A DNA stretch of 9,052 bases from JAPUIN01 sp041580375 (GTDB lineage: Bacteria; Acidobacteriota; Polarisedimenticolia; Gp22-AA2): assembly GCA_041580375.1 (NCBI GenBank), contig JBFGDZ010000144.1, positions 1 to 9,052 on the forward strand, written 5' to 3'. Both the position numbers and the translations under genes were made by a program. The notes below the pieces were generated by a model. That model was not told the origin of the DNA. It was given only the letters and a program-made list of their open reading frames with translations, and made no database searches. This document shows, piece by piece, positions 1 through 6,809 of the stretch; the first letter of the stretch is position 1; each line of letters opens with the position of its first letter.

Positions 1-76
1 GAAGGCACGCGGCCGCGGCGGCCAGCCGCCGCGGCCGGCTCGATCCCCGCTCCGCGCGACGCGTCCTCCTCGGCAT
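1..76 (-). CDS. Partial exported protein, probable BatD (N-terminus only)
   Basis: An ATG at 76-74 overlaps the TGA of the upstream TPR gene (TGATG junction) and opens a frame that runs off the window after 25 codons. A good Shine-Dalgarno sequence, GGAGAAGGA on the minus strand at 91-83, sits 6 bases before this ATG, which strongly supports it as a real start. The visible peptide has a long, very basic N-region (PRRTRRAERGSSRPRR) followed by LAAAAACL, which looks like the beginning of a signal peptide or membrane anchor. Its position directly after the batA-batB-TPR genes is where batD usually lies in Bat operons, so BatD is the most likely identity. That assignment rests on gene order only; no BatD domain is visible in the window. 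The first codons are extremely GC-rich and contain a perfect inverted repeat, described separately. Confidence 0.6.
   Translation of the reverse strand, partial: MPRRTRRAERGSSRPRRLAAAAACL
10..37. repeat. Perfect 13-bp inverted repeat with 2-base centre
   Basis: Bases 10-22 (CGGCCGCGGCGGC) are the exact reverse complement of bases 25-37, separated by CA at 23-24. All 26 arm bases are G or C. The repeat covers codons 14-22 of the partial minus-strand gene (Arg-Pro-Arg-Arg-Leu-Ala-Ala region). No T-run follows on either strand, so a rho-independent terminator is unlikely. It may simply reflect GC-rich Arg and Ala codons, but it would form a very stable hairpin close to a translation start. Confidence 0.6.
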
Positions 77-768
77 CACCAGTCCTTCTCCGGGTGTTTC
101 TGATTCGGCGCGGTGGCGCGGGCGTGCTTTTTCACGCCCTGCCGCTCGTCCTCGCGGAGAGCATCGAGGATGCGCCGCGCATCCTCCTCCGTCATCTGCC
201 CGGGACGGGGCTGCGGGGGCCTCTTCTGCGGCTCCTCCCCCCCGCCGGGCGGCTGCGGCCCCGACTGCGGGGAGGGGTCCGGAGGCTCCCGCCCTTCGTT
301 CTGCTCGTTCTGCTGCTGCCGCTTCCGCTCCTCCGCGAGCAGGCGCAGCGCCAGTTCGAGATTGCGCTTCGCGTCCCCGTCCGACGGGTCGGCGCGGAGC
401 GCCTGGATATAGGCGTTCGCCGCGTCCTGCAGGCGGCCCGACAGCATCAGCGCGTTGCCCCGATTGAAGGTCGCCGCCTGGGAGAGAGCCGCATCACGGG
501 CCGACTCGGCGCGCCGGTATTCCCCGATCGCCTTGTCGTACTCGCCTTTGCGATACAGGACGTTGCCGATGTTGTAGTGCAGCTCCGGCGCCTCCGGGCG
601 GGAGACCTGGGCGTCCGTGTACAGGCGCAGCGCCTCGTCGAACTGCTTCTGTTCGTACAGACGGTTGCCCTCGTTGTTCCTGGAGGCGGCCGAGTCGGCC
701 CGGGTCGTCGAGCCCGTCGCGGCCGCCGCGATCGTCAGGCCGATCAGGATCGCCAGGGCCCTCCTCAT
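76..768 (-). CDS. batC: Exported TPR protein of Bat operon (BatC type)
   Basis: A 230-residue protein with an N-terminal signal peptide (about residues 1-23, basic MRR followed by a hydrophobic Ala/Ile/Leu stretch) and roughly three tetratricopeptide repeats at about 30-63, 64-97 and 98-131. The repeats show the usual spacing of Gly/Ala, Leu/Tyr and Pro (for example LHYNIGNVLYRKGEYDKAI and FNRGNALMLSGRLQDA). A charged helix rich in Arg, Gln and Glu follows (about 139-160), then a Pro/Gly/Gln-rich linker (about 161-192). The conserved-looking tail starts EEDARRILDAL and ends in EKDW, an ending I associate with BatC proteins. TPRs mediate protein-protein contacts, and here the likely partners are the VWA proteins encoded just upstream. 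The ATG overlaps the batB stop (ATGA) and has GGAGG 7 bases upstream within a GGAGGAGG run. Family identity is good; whether one calls it BatC or BatE-like depends on nomenclature. Confidence 0.85.
   Translation of the reverse strand: MRRALAILIGLTIAAAATGSTTRADSAASRNNEGNRLYEQKQFDEALRLYTDAQVSRPEAPELHYNIGNVLYRKGEYDKAIGEYRRAESARDAALSQAATFNRGNALMLSGRLQDAANAYIQALRADPSDGDAKRNLELALRLLAEERKRQQQNEQNEGREPPDPSPQSGPQPPGGGEEPQKRPPQPRPGQMTEEDARRILDALREDERQGVKKHARATAPNQKHPEKDW
83..91 (-). promoter_or_regulatory. Ribosome binding site for the partial gene at the left edge
   Basis: GGAGAAGGA on the minus strand, within the last codons of the TPR gene and 6 bases before the ATG at 76. It is the main evidence that another gene follows. 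Confidence 0.65.
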
Positions 769-1820
769 GCCGCCTCCTCCGCGCTCTCCTCCGCCCCCTC
801 GCGCGGCGCCTTCGACCGCCGCCGGTGCGGTCGATCGGGGATCGCCGCCTCCAGGGCCAGAAGCACGAGGGCCGCGCCGAGCGGAAACTGGTAGCGGTCC
901 TCATACGAGCTGTGCATGCGGCTGGAGAGGGTCCTCCGGTCCATGCCGGCGATCTCCTCGTAGATCCGCTCCAGCTCCAGCCCCTCCGTCGTGGCCCGGA
1001 AGTACCTCCCACCCGTCGCCAGGGCGATCGACTCCAGAGCCGCATCGTTCAGGCGGGTCGTGACCTTCTTCTGGGCGGCGTCCTCCTTGTACCCCACGAC
1101 CCGGCCCCGCTCGTTCCGCACCGGGATCGGCTCCCCGTCCGGGCTGCCGATCCCGACCGTGTAGATGATGACGCCCGACTCCGCCGCGTCGCGGACCGCC
1201 CCCTGGACGTCCCCCTCGTGATCCTCGCCGTCCGTGATCAGCACGAGCACGCGGTAGCGCCGCTCGCTCCCTCCGTAGCCGGCCGTCGCCTTGCGGATGG
1301 CCTGGGCGATCGCGGTGCCGGGAATCGGGATCAGGCCGGGCTCCAGGACGTCCACGAAGAGCTTGGCCGCCGCATAGTCGAGGGTCAACGGGCAGGCCAC
1401 GTAGGCCGATCCGGCGAATGCCACGATCCCGATCCGATCGCCACGGAGGAGATCGATGAACGACGAGACGGCCTCGCGCGCCCTGGAGAGCCTGTTCGGT
1501 TTGACGTCCTCCGCCAGCATGCTGCTCGACGTGTCGACGGCGACGAAGACGTCCACGCCGCGCCGGCTCACCGTCTCCAGCTTGGATCCCCATTGCGGCC
1601 GGGACAGGGCGAGGATGACGCAGACCGTCGCGATCAGGACGAGGGCGGCCTTCACGACGCGCCGCTCCGCGCTGATGCCGCGAACGAGCCGATGCACGAT
1701 CGTCCGATCCCCGAAGCGCTCCAGCACCCGCCTCCGTTTGCGGAAAGCCGCCGCGAACAGCGCCACGAGGACGGGAACGGCGGCGAGGAGCCACAGGTAG
1801 CCGGGGGCGGCGAAGCGCAT
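765..1820 (-). CDS. batB: VWA-domain membrane protein BatB
   Basis: A 351-residue protein with two N-terminal membrane helices (about 8-26 and 56-73), a von Willebrand factor A domain (about 88-290) and a C-terminal membrane helix (about 313-328). The segment between the first two helices is basic and the VWA domain should lie on the periplasmic side. The metal-ion-dependent adhesion site looks complete: DTSSS at 96-100 (D96, S98, S100), T169 in PGTA, and D197 in ITDGED. The motif LSRPQWG at 72-78, just after the second helix, is typical of BatA/BatB proteins. The acidic C-tail (EGAEESAEEA) is presumably cytoplasmic. The ATG overlaps the batA stop by one base (TGATG) and has GAGGAGG at 1835-1829, 8 bases upstream. 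It follows batA and precedes the TPR gene, the standard Bat order. Function in the family is thought to be stress-related or chaperone/assembly-like; no substrate can be read from sequence. Confidence 0.92.
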   Translation of the reverse strand: MRFAAPGYLWLLAAVPVLVALFAAAFRKRRRVLERFGDRTIVHRLVRGISAERRVVKAALVLIATVCVILALSRPQWGSKLETVSRRGVDVFVAVDTSSSMLAEDVKPNRLSRAREAVSSFIDLLRGDRIGIVAFAGSAYVACPLTLDYAAAKLFVDVLEPGLIPIPGTAIAQAIRKATAGYGGSERRYRVLVLITDGEDHEGDVQGAVRDAAESGVIIYTVGIGSPDGEPIPVRNERGRVVGYKEDAAQKKVTTRLNDAALESIALATGGRYFRATTEGLELERIYEEIAGMDRRTLSSRMHSSYEDRYQFPLGAALVLLALEAAIPDRPHRRRSKAPREGAEESAEEAA

Positions 1821-2821
1821 CAGGGGATCCTCCTCAGCACGGTCCCGGCCACGAGGAGCTCCACGGCGAGCAACAGGGCCCCGGGATGGAGGAAGAGAGG
1901 AAACCGTTCGGTGTGGCGTGTGTAGCCCCGCACGCGGATCTCCGTGCGCTCCATTTCGTCGATCCGGTTGAAGATCGCCTTGAGGGAGCGCGCGTCCGTC
2001 GCCCGGAAGTACTGGCCGCCGGTCGCCCGGGCGATCTCCTGGAGGGCATCCTCATCGATGTCGGCCGAGACGTTGATGTACCTCTTCCCCATGATCGGGT
2101 CGTCGATCGGATAGGGTGCCGGGCCCTCCGTGCCCACGCCGATGGTGTAGACCTTGATGTCCAGGGCCTGCGCGAGGCCGGCGCCGGTGATCGGGTCGAT
2201 TTGTCCCTTGTTGTTGCGGCCGTCCGTCAACAGAATGATGATCCGGCTCTTCGCCCGCGCGTCCTTCAGGCGCGAGACGGCCGTGGCGAGGCCCATGCCG
2301 ATGGCGGTTCCGTCCTCCTCGGACGGTGCGATCTCCACATGGTCCAGCAGATCCAGCAGCACCTCGTAGTCGAGCGTCAGAGGGCAGCGCGTGTAGGCGT
2401 TCGCCGCGAAGACGACGAGGCCGATGAGATCGTGGCGCCGGCCGCGCACGAACCGTCCCACCACGTCCTTGGCGACCTCGAGGCGGTTCCGGGGACGGAA
2501 GTCCTCCGTCCGCATGCTTCCCGAGATGTCCACGGTCAGCACGATGCCGATTCCCTCGGTGAGCACCTCCTCCTCGTGATGCCCGGTCTGAGGTCTCGCG
2601 AAGGCGACGACGAGCAGGGCCAGCCCCGCCACGCGCAAGGCCATGGGCAGGTTTCGGAGCCGCACCGCGAGCCCGCGGGGCGCGTGCCTGAACGGCGCCG
2701 TGCCCGAGTAGATCAGGGTGCTCCTCCGATCGCGGTTCCGGTGGAGAAGCCACAGCAGCAGCAGGAGGGCCAGGCCCGCCAGGAGACCGGCCCAGGGGCT
2801 TTCGAAGCGGAAGCTGTTCAA
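1820..2821 (-). CDS. batA: VWA-domain membrane protein BatA
   Basis: I place the start at a TTG (2821-2819), giving 333 residues, the normal size for BatA. The TTG is nested in the TGA stop of the upstream gene (TTGA) and has GGGAG at 2834-2830, 8 bases upstream. The open frame extends to an ATG at 2947, but those 42 extra codons are Arg/Gly-rich, overlap the upstream gene by about 130 bases and have no BatA likeness. From the TTG the protein begins with NSFRFESPW, then a membrane helix (about 10-27), a second helix (about 60-76) ending in FARPQ, a VWA domain (about 90-290) and a C-terminal helix (about 308-327). MIDAS residues are intact: D98, S100, S102 (DISGS), T172 in DGTAIG and D200 in LTDGRNNKG. 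It resembles BatB in layout, and the pair probably forms a membrane complex. Confidence 0.92.
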   Translation of the reverse strand: MNSFRFESPWAGLLAGLALLLLLWLLHRNRDRRSTLIYSGTAPFRHAPRGLAVRLRNLPMALRVAGLALLVVAFARPQTGHHEEEVLTEGIGIVLTVDISGSMRTEDFRPRNRLEVAKDVVGRFVRGRRHDLIGLVVFAANAYTRCPLTLDYEVLLDLLDHVEIAPSEEDGTAIGMGLATAVSRLKDARAKSRIIILLTDGRNNKGQIDPITGAGLAQALDIKVYTIGVGTEGPAPYPIDDPIMGKRYINVSADIDEDALQEIARATGGQYFRATDARSLKAIFNRIDEMERTEIRVRGYTRHTERFPLFLHPGALLLAVELLVAGTVLRRIP

Positions 2822-3795
2822 GCCGCGCTCTCCCGGGCCGCGGGTTCCTGCGGCCGCGTCTCGTCCACGAGACGATAGGCCCGTCCGACCGCCTCTTTGG
2901 TCTCCTCGGACGCGGGCTGGTAGCGGGCGAACTTCACCAGATCGCACGCGGCGAAGAATTCATCGGCGGCCATGATCGTACGCGTGTCCGTCCGCACGCG
3001 ACGCAGCTCGTCCAGAATCTCGCTGCTCGTCCGCTCGAACGTCTCGATCATGAATCGCGCCGCGAGATACCTGCGGATGATCTCCGCGAGCTCGATGTAG
3101 AACGCCTTCACGCGGCCCTCGTTGAGCAGGCTCGACGACAGAAGCCGCTCCAGCTCGGCGTAAGCCGTCTCGTGCGCCGGCCGGGGCGGGGCCGCCGGCG
3201 CCGCACCGGCTCCTTCCGGGATCCGCCTCCGCCGCCGCCAGAACCAGAGCGCGGCGGCGAGCGCCGCCGCCCCGACGAGAAGCCACGGCCACGCCGGCGC
3301 GGCGGGCATGGACGCAGGCGGCTTGATGTCGGCCGGCTCGGTGTCGTTCTCCGCCAGGACTGAGGCGACCTGAACGCGCATCGGGGCGCTCGCGACCGTC
3401 TCCTCATCGCCCCCGCCCGGAGGCACATAGGTCGCCGTGAGGCCGGGGATCTCCCGCTCGCCGATCTCAAACAGGGTCGCACGATAGACCCTCACGTCCT
3501 GGATCCGGCCGTCCTCCAGTCTGATCGGCGCCGCGCTCTCGGCATCCAGCAGTTCGAGCGGCGCGACCAGCCCCTCCGGATCGAAGGACACGATGCGCGT
3601 ACCCTCCGGGTAGGAGAGGCGGACCGTCAGCACGATCGGATCTCCGACGGTGATGGCGGTGCGATCGGCCTCCACCGTCAGTTCGACCCGCCCCGACGGC
3701 CGGGCGCCGCCCGGTCCGCCCACCGGCGCATCCCGCGCGCCCGCGAGGAGGACGAGGCCCAGCACCGCGACGGCGGGCGCGAGCCCCCGCCTCAC
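2818..3795 (-). CDS. BatD/DUF4381-like membrane protein
   Basis: A 325-residue protein with a signal peptide (about 1-20), a periplasmic beta-rich region (about 36-145) whose opening, VELTVEADRTAITVGDPIVL, resembles BatD N-terminal Ig-like domains, a Pro-rich spacer, one membrane helix (about 168-187) followed by a run of arginines, and a cytoplasmic helical domain (about 208-313). The latter contains YIELAEIIRRYLAARF and TSSEILDELRR, a pattern typical of the DUF4381/BatD C-terminal region found between DUF58 and BatA in MoxR operons. The start is GTG, overlapping the DUF58 stop (GTGA), with GGAGG at 3808-3804, 8 bases upstream. The topology would link the cytoplasmic MoxR/DUF58 side to the periplasmic VWA/TPR side, though this role is inferred. 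I leave the symbol blank because a second BatD candidate starts at base 76. Confidence 0.8.
   Translation of the reverse strand: MRRGLAPAVAVLGLVLLAGARDAPVGGPGGARPSGRVELTVEADRTAITVGDPIVLTVRLSYPEGTRIVSFDPEGLVAPLELLDAESAAPIRLEDGRIQDVRVYRATLFEIGEREIPGLTATYVPPGGGDEETVASAPMRVQVASVLAENDTEPADIKPPASMPAAPAWPWLLVGAAALAAALWFWRRRRRIPEGAGAAPAAPPRPAHETAYAELERLLSSSLLNEGRVKAFYIELAEIIRRYLAARFMIETFERTSSEILDELRRVRTDTRTIMAADEFFAACDLVKFARYQPASEETKEAVGRAYRLVDETRPQEPAARESAA
2830..2834 (-). promoter_or_regulatory. Ribosome binding site fixing the batA TTG start
   Basis: GGGAG on the minus strand, 8 bases upstream of the TTG at 2821, inside the last codons of the upstream gene. It supports the 333-residue BatA over the longer form starting at 2947. 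Confidence 0.6.
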
Positions 3796-4673
3796 CGGCT
3801 CATCCTCCGGGCCCGGCGGTGGAAGAAGCGCACGAGGGGCACGTCGTACGGGCGATTCGTGAACAGCTCCAGGGCATCCATGCCGACCGCCCGGAACAGG
3901 GCGTCACGCCGCGCGCGCCTCTCCTCCGCCCACCGCCGCAGCCGGGCGCGCGTGCGCCTGTCGGACGCATCGATGATGACGTGCTCGCCGGTCTCCGCGT
4001 CCTCCAGGTCGACGAGTCCAAGGGGCGGGAGTTCCTCCTCGCGCGGATCCGTCATCGTGATGGCGATGACGTCGTGCTTGCGCGCGGCGACGCGCAGCGG
4101 CTGCTCGTATCCCTCGCCGAGGAAATCGGAGACCAGAAACACGACGCTCCGCTTGGTGATCGTGCGGACGAGCGTCCGGAGGGCCATGCCGATGTCCGTG
4201 CCCCGCCCGCCGGGCCGGAAGTAGAGGACCTCGCGGATCACGCGCAGCACGTGGTCCTTGCCCTTGCGCGGTCTCAGGAAGGTCTCGATGCGATCCGTGA
4301 ACGCGATGAGGCCCACCCGGTCGTTGTTCTTGATCGCCGAGAACGCGAGCAGGGCGCAGATCTCCGCAGCGATCTCCCGCTTGAACCGCCCCTGCGATCC
4401 GAACTCCCCCGACGCCGAGAAATCGACGAGTAGGATCACCGTCAGCTCGCGCTCCTCCACGAATCGCTTGACGTACGGATGTCCCATGCGGGACGTCACG
4501 TTCCAGTCGATCGTCCGGATGTCGTCTCCGAACTGGTACTCCCGCACTTCGGAGAACTCCATCCCGCGGCCCTTGAAGACGGAGTGATACTCGCCCGCGA
4601 GCGATTCGTTCACGAGACGGTTGGTGCGGATCTCGATGCGCCGGACCTTCCTGAGAATCTCGGCTGGCAGCAT
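3792..4673 (-). CDS. DUF58 protein, cytoplasmic VWA-like partner of MoxR
   Basis: A 293-residue soluble protein with no signal peptide or membrane helix. The DUF58 signature is clear: GRGMEFSEVREYQFGDDIR at 35-53 followed by IDWNVTSRMG. The remainder has a VWA-like fold with DFSAS at 84-88 (D84, S86, S88), T159 in GRGTD and D183 in VSDF, so a metal-binding site of MIDAS type appears possible. DUF58 proteins are almost always encoded next to moxR, as here, where moxR ends 31 bases upstream. The Shine-Dalgarno is modest (a GGAG about 12-13 bases before ATG), so translation may depend on the upstream gene. The end overlaps the next gene by three bases (GTGA). The family's biochemical activity is not settled; a role as adaptor or substrate of the MoxR ATPase is inferred from context. 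Confidence 0.9.
   Translation of the reverse strand: MLPAEILRKVRRIEIRTNRLVNESLAGEYHSVFKGRGMEFSEVREYQFGDDIRTIDWNVTSRMGHPYVKRFVEERELTVILLVDFSASGEFGSQGRFKREIAAEICALLAFSAIKNNDRVGLIAFTDRIETFLRPRKGKDHVLRVIREVLYFRPGGRGTDIGMALRTLVRTITKRSVVFLVSDFLGEGYEQPLRVAARKHDVIAITMTDPREEELPPLGLVDLEDAETGEHVIIDASDRRTRARLRRWAEERRARRDALFRAVGMDALELFTNRPYDVPLVRFFHRRARRMSR
3804..3808 (-). promoter_or_regulatory. Ribosome binding site for the GTG start of the BatD/DUF4381-like gene
   Basis: GGAGG on the minus strand, 8 bases upstream of the GTG at 3795, inside the last codons of the DUF58 gene. It supports the GTG overlapping the DUF58 stop. Confidence 0.65.
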
Positions 4674-4704
4674 GATCGGTCGCTGCTCCGGGCGGGGGGC
4701 GCCC

Positions 4705-5691
4705 TCAGGGCACCTCGATCGTGTCGAGGACGCGCTGGATGATCTCCTCCGTCGTCACGTCCTCGGCCTCGGCCTCGTAGGTCAGGATGATGCGGTGGCG
4801 CAGAACGTCGAAGGCCACCGACTTGATGTCCTCCGGAGTGACGTAGCCCCGGCCCCGGATGAACGCGTGCGCCTTGGCGGCGACCGTCAGGAACACCGTG
4901 GCGCGCGGCGATCCGCCGAACTGCACGAGACCCTTGATGTCGAGCTTGTAGTCCTCGGGACGCCGGGTGGCGAAGACGATGTCGACGACGTAGTCCTTGA
5001 TCCGGTTGTCGACGTAGACCTGCTGGATGACCCCCCGCGCCTTCATGATGTCGTCGGGCCGGATGAGCCGCCGCACCTCGAAGTGATTCGTGCTTGTCAT
5101 CCTGTCGAGGATCGCCCGCTCCTCGGTCTTGTTCGGGTAGTCGACCTTCAACTTCAGCATGAACCGGTCCACCTGGGCCTCGGGCAGCGGGTAGGTCCCC
5201 TCCTGCTCGATCGGGTTCTGCGTGGCGAGCACGAGAAACGGCGGCTCCAGAGGATAGGTCGTGTCGCCGATGGTGACCTGCGTCTCCTGCATCGCCTCCA
5301 GGAGGGCCGACTGCACCTTCGCGGGAGCGCGGTTGATCTCGTCCGCGAGAATGATGTTCGCGAAGACGGGCCCCTTGCGCGGAACGAACTGGCCGTCCTT
5401 CTGGTTGTAGATCATCGTGCCGATGAGATCGGCCGGCAGCAGGTCAGGTGTGAACTGGATGCGTTGAAACCGCGCGTCGACGACGTCGGCGAGGGTCTTC
5501 ACGGACAGCGTCTTGGCCAGGCCGGGCACCCCCTCGAGAAGGAGGTGTCCGTTCCCGAGCATTCCGATGAGAAGGCGGTCCAGGAGCGTCTTCTGCCCCA
5601 CGATGACCTTGCGGACCTCGCCCAGGACCTGCTCCACGAAGACCGACTCTCTGGCCACGAGCTCGTTGATCCGCTTGATGTCTTGCTGCAT
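4705..5691 (-). CDS. moxR: MoxR-family AAA+ ATPase
   Basis: A 328-residue ATPase of the MoxR family, cytoplasmic, thought to act as a chaperone-like remodeller of VWA proteins. Walker A is GVPGLAKT at 54-61, with Ala before the Lys as is common in MoxR proteins. Walker B is IILADEIN at 113-120 (D117, E118). Sensor 1 is ATQNP at 156-160, and the sensor 2 region is GGSPRA at 259-264 (R263). Also present are TPDLLPADLIG after Walker A and the lid helices at the C-terminus, where VTPEDI and LRHRI (about 285-301) are typical. Length is normal for the family. It is the first gene of the minus-strand operon, with a sigma70-type promoter at 5764-5736 and GGAGG at 5707-5703, 11 bases before the ATG. 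The start fits the family N-terminus, in which an amphipathic helix precedes VIVGQ. Confidence 0.95.
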   Translation of the reverse strand: MQQDIKRINELVARESVFVEQVLGEVRKVIVGQKTLLDRLLIGMLGNGHLLLEGVPGLAKTLSVKTLADVVDARFQRIQFTPDLLPADLIGTMIYNQKDGQFVPRKGPVFANIILADEINRAPAKVQSALLEAMQETQVTIGDTTYPLEPPFLVLATQNPIEQEGTYPLPEAQVDRFMLKLKVDYPNKTEERAILDRMTSTNHFEVRRLIRPDDIMKARGVIQQVYVDNRIKDYVVDIVFATRRPEDYKLDIKGLVQFGGSPRATVFLTVAAKAHAFIRGRGYVTPEDIKSVAFDVLRHRIILTYEAEAEDVTTEEIIQRVLDTIEVP

Positions 5692-5735
5692 CCTGCGGGT
5701 AACCTCCGGAAAACGTTCAAGTTGAGCGGCGAACG

Positions 5736-5764
5736 ATTCTATTGCACCCCCAGGCCGGAGTCAA
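5736..5764 (-). promoter_or_regulatory. Sigma70-type promoter of the moxR-bat operon
   Basis: On the minus strand, TTGACT (5764-5759) and TAGAAT (5741-5736) are separated by exactly 17 bases. Each matches the TTGACA/TATAAT consensus at five of six positions. Transcription would start near 5729, leaving a leader of about 38 bases that contains GGAGG (5707-5703) ahead of the moxR ATG. In such GC-rich DNA this match is unlikely to be chance at precisely this place. It was called by eye; no start-site data are available. Confidence 0.75.
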
Positions 5765-5852
5765 TTTTGCACTCGATCGGAACGCCCGACCCCTCGATGG
5801 ACGCGACGGCCGGCCGCCCCGCGCGCGCCGCAAAGCCGCTCCCGTCCGTTGG

Positions 5853-5881
5853 TTGACGGCCCCTTCACCGGAACCTATACT
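5853..5881 (+). promoter_or_regulatory. Sigma70-type promoter of the chemosensory operon
   Basis: TTGACG (5853-5858) and TATACT (5876-5881) are separated by exactly 17 bases, each with five of six consensus matches. Transcription would begin near 5888, about 70 bases before the cheR ATG. The element is of the housekeeping sigma70 type; I see no match to a flagellar sigma28 promoter. Its position also argues against cheR beginning at the far upstream ATG at 5742. Confidence 0.72.
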
Positions 5882-5957
5882 CCACCGCGGCGCGCTCGAA
5901 CGTGTGGAAGCGCAAGGAGATCCGGTCGATCCCGCGGGGCGTCGGATCGCTTCTGAC

Positions 5958-6809
5958 ATGGGAACCGGCTCGGCACTGCCCTTCCAGGCGATCCAGCGGC
6001 ATCTGGTGAAGCGGCGCGGCCTGGATCTCTCCCGATACAAGGAGAGCTATCTCAGGCGCCGCCTGATGGTGCGCGTGAGGGCGCTTCGACTGAAGGGATT
6101 GGACGAGTATGCCAGATACCTGCACCGACACCCGGAGGAGATCGAGCCTCTGCAGGCCGCCCTGTCGATCAAGGTCACGGGCTTCTTCCGCAATCGATCC
6201 TGCTACGCGCATCTCAGGGAGCGCGTCGTGCCGGACTTGATCGCGCGCGCCCGATCCCATGGCGGGCGGATCGCCGTCTGGAGCGCCGGCTGCGCCACGG
6301 GCGAGGAGCCCTACTCGCTCGCCGCGCTGTTCGCGGCGGAGCAGAGCGAATGTCCGGACGTGCGCGTGACGATCGATGCGACCGACATCGATGCCGGCGC
6401 CCTCGAGGTGGCGCGGCGCGGTCTCTTCCCGGCGGCGGCCATCGTGGAGAAGGCGCCTGGCGACGCCGTACGCCGGTTCGAGGCTCGCGAGGACGGCATG
6501 CTGTCGCCCTCGGGAGCCCTGCGTGACATGGTGACCTTCCGGCGCGAGAGCCTGCTCGATCCGTTCGATCGGGCCTCGATCGATCTCATCGTCTGCCGCA
6601 ACGTGCTCATCTACTTCTCCATCGAGCACCAGACGACGCTGCTTCAGCGCTTCGCCGCCGCCAACAGACCGGGCGGATACCTCGTCCTCGGCCGCGTGGA
6701 GCGGCTCTTCGGCGGGGCGAGGAATCTCTACGAGACCGCATCCACGCGCAACCGGATCTACCGTCGGAACGGCGCGCCGCCGGTCTTCGGGGAGGGCTCA
6801 TGCGACTGA
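5958..6809 (+). CDS. cheR: CheR chemoreceptor glutamate methyltransferase
   Basis: From the ATG at 5958 the protein has 283 residues, the usual CheR length. CheR transfers methyl groups from S-adenosylmethionine to glutamates on chemoreceptors during adaptation. The N-terminal helical domain (about 5-65) contains YKESYLRRRL. It is followed by IKVTGFFRN (71-79), a variant of the family NVTxFFR motif, and the SAM-binding segment SAGCATGEEPYSLA (109-122). Further family motifs are DATDID (140-145), CRNVLIYF (213-220) and GGYLVLGRVERL (239-250); the last usually reads LGxSExL. The start has only a weak Shine-Dalgarno; an upstream in-frame extension to 5742 lacks family resemblance and crosses the promoter. 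The 3' end overlaps the receptor gene by 10 bases, and that receptor carries Glu/Gln pairs that could be its substrate. Confidence 0.93.
   Translation: MGTGSALPFQAIQRHLVKRRGLDLSRYKESYLRRRLMVRVRALRLKGLDEYARYLHRHPEEIEPLQAALSIKVTGFFRNRSCYAHLRERVVPDLIARARSHGGRIAVWSAGCATGEEPYSLAALFAAEQSECPDVRVTIDATDIDAGALEVARRGLFPAAAIVEKAPGDAVRRFEAREDGMLSPSGALRDMVTFRRESLLDPFDRASIDLIVCRNVLIYFSIEHQTTLLQRFAAANRPGGYLVLGRVERLFGGARNLYETASTRNRIYRRNGAPPVFGEGSCD

Larger units (their letters stand above)
5692..5957. other. Divergent intergenic control region
   Basis: A 266-base non-coding stretch separating moxR (minus) from cheR (plus). It contains one promoter-like element for each direction, with the two -35 boxes 88 bases apart (between 5764 and 5853). 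The moxR-proximal part is relatively AT-richer than the rest of the window (for example TCAATTTTGC at 5761-5770). An in-frame extension of cheR runs back to an ATG at 5742, but it crosses the cheR promoter and reads as low-complexity Arg/Ala/Pro protein, so I regard it as non-coding. No long repeats or recognisable operator dyads were found beyond a short CCGT/ACGG inverted repeat (5846-5849 and 5856-5859) that touches the cheR -35 box. Confidence 0.75.

Noticed and set aside
10..37. Inverted repeat as a rho-independent terminator of the Bat operon
   Set aside because: No T-run follows on either strand, the centre is only 2 bases, and it lies inside a new coding frame with a good ribosome binding site.
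825..2878. Two long plus-strand open frames (825-1925 and 1886-2878) opposite batB and batA
   Set aside because: Both mirror well-supported VWA genes with intact MIDAS motifs, and their own peptides look like random GC-rich translation.
4621..5856. Plus-strand open frame of 411 codons opposite moxR
   Set aside because: Antisense shadow of a clearly conserved MoxR gene. Its low-complexity Leu/Asp/Arg/His composition is typical of GC-rich antisense frames.
5846..5859. CCGT/ACGG short inverted repeat at the cheR -35 box as an operator
   Set aside because: Only four base pairs per arm, which is easily chance in this GC-rich sequence.
5742..5957. In-frame 72-codon extension of cheR back to an ATG at 5742
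   Set aside because: It crosses the cheR promoter, its predicted transcription start lies downstream of that ATG, and the peptide is low-complexity without CheR likeness; 283 residues from 5958 is the normal CheR size.
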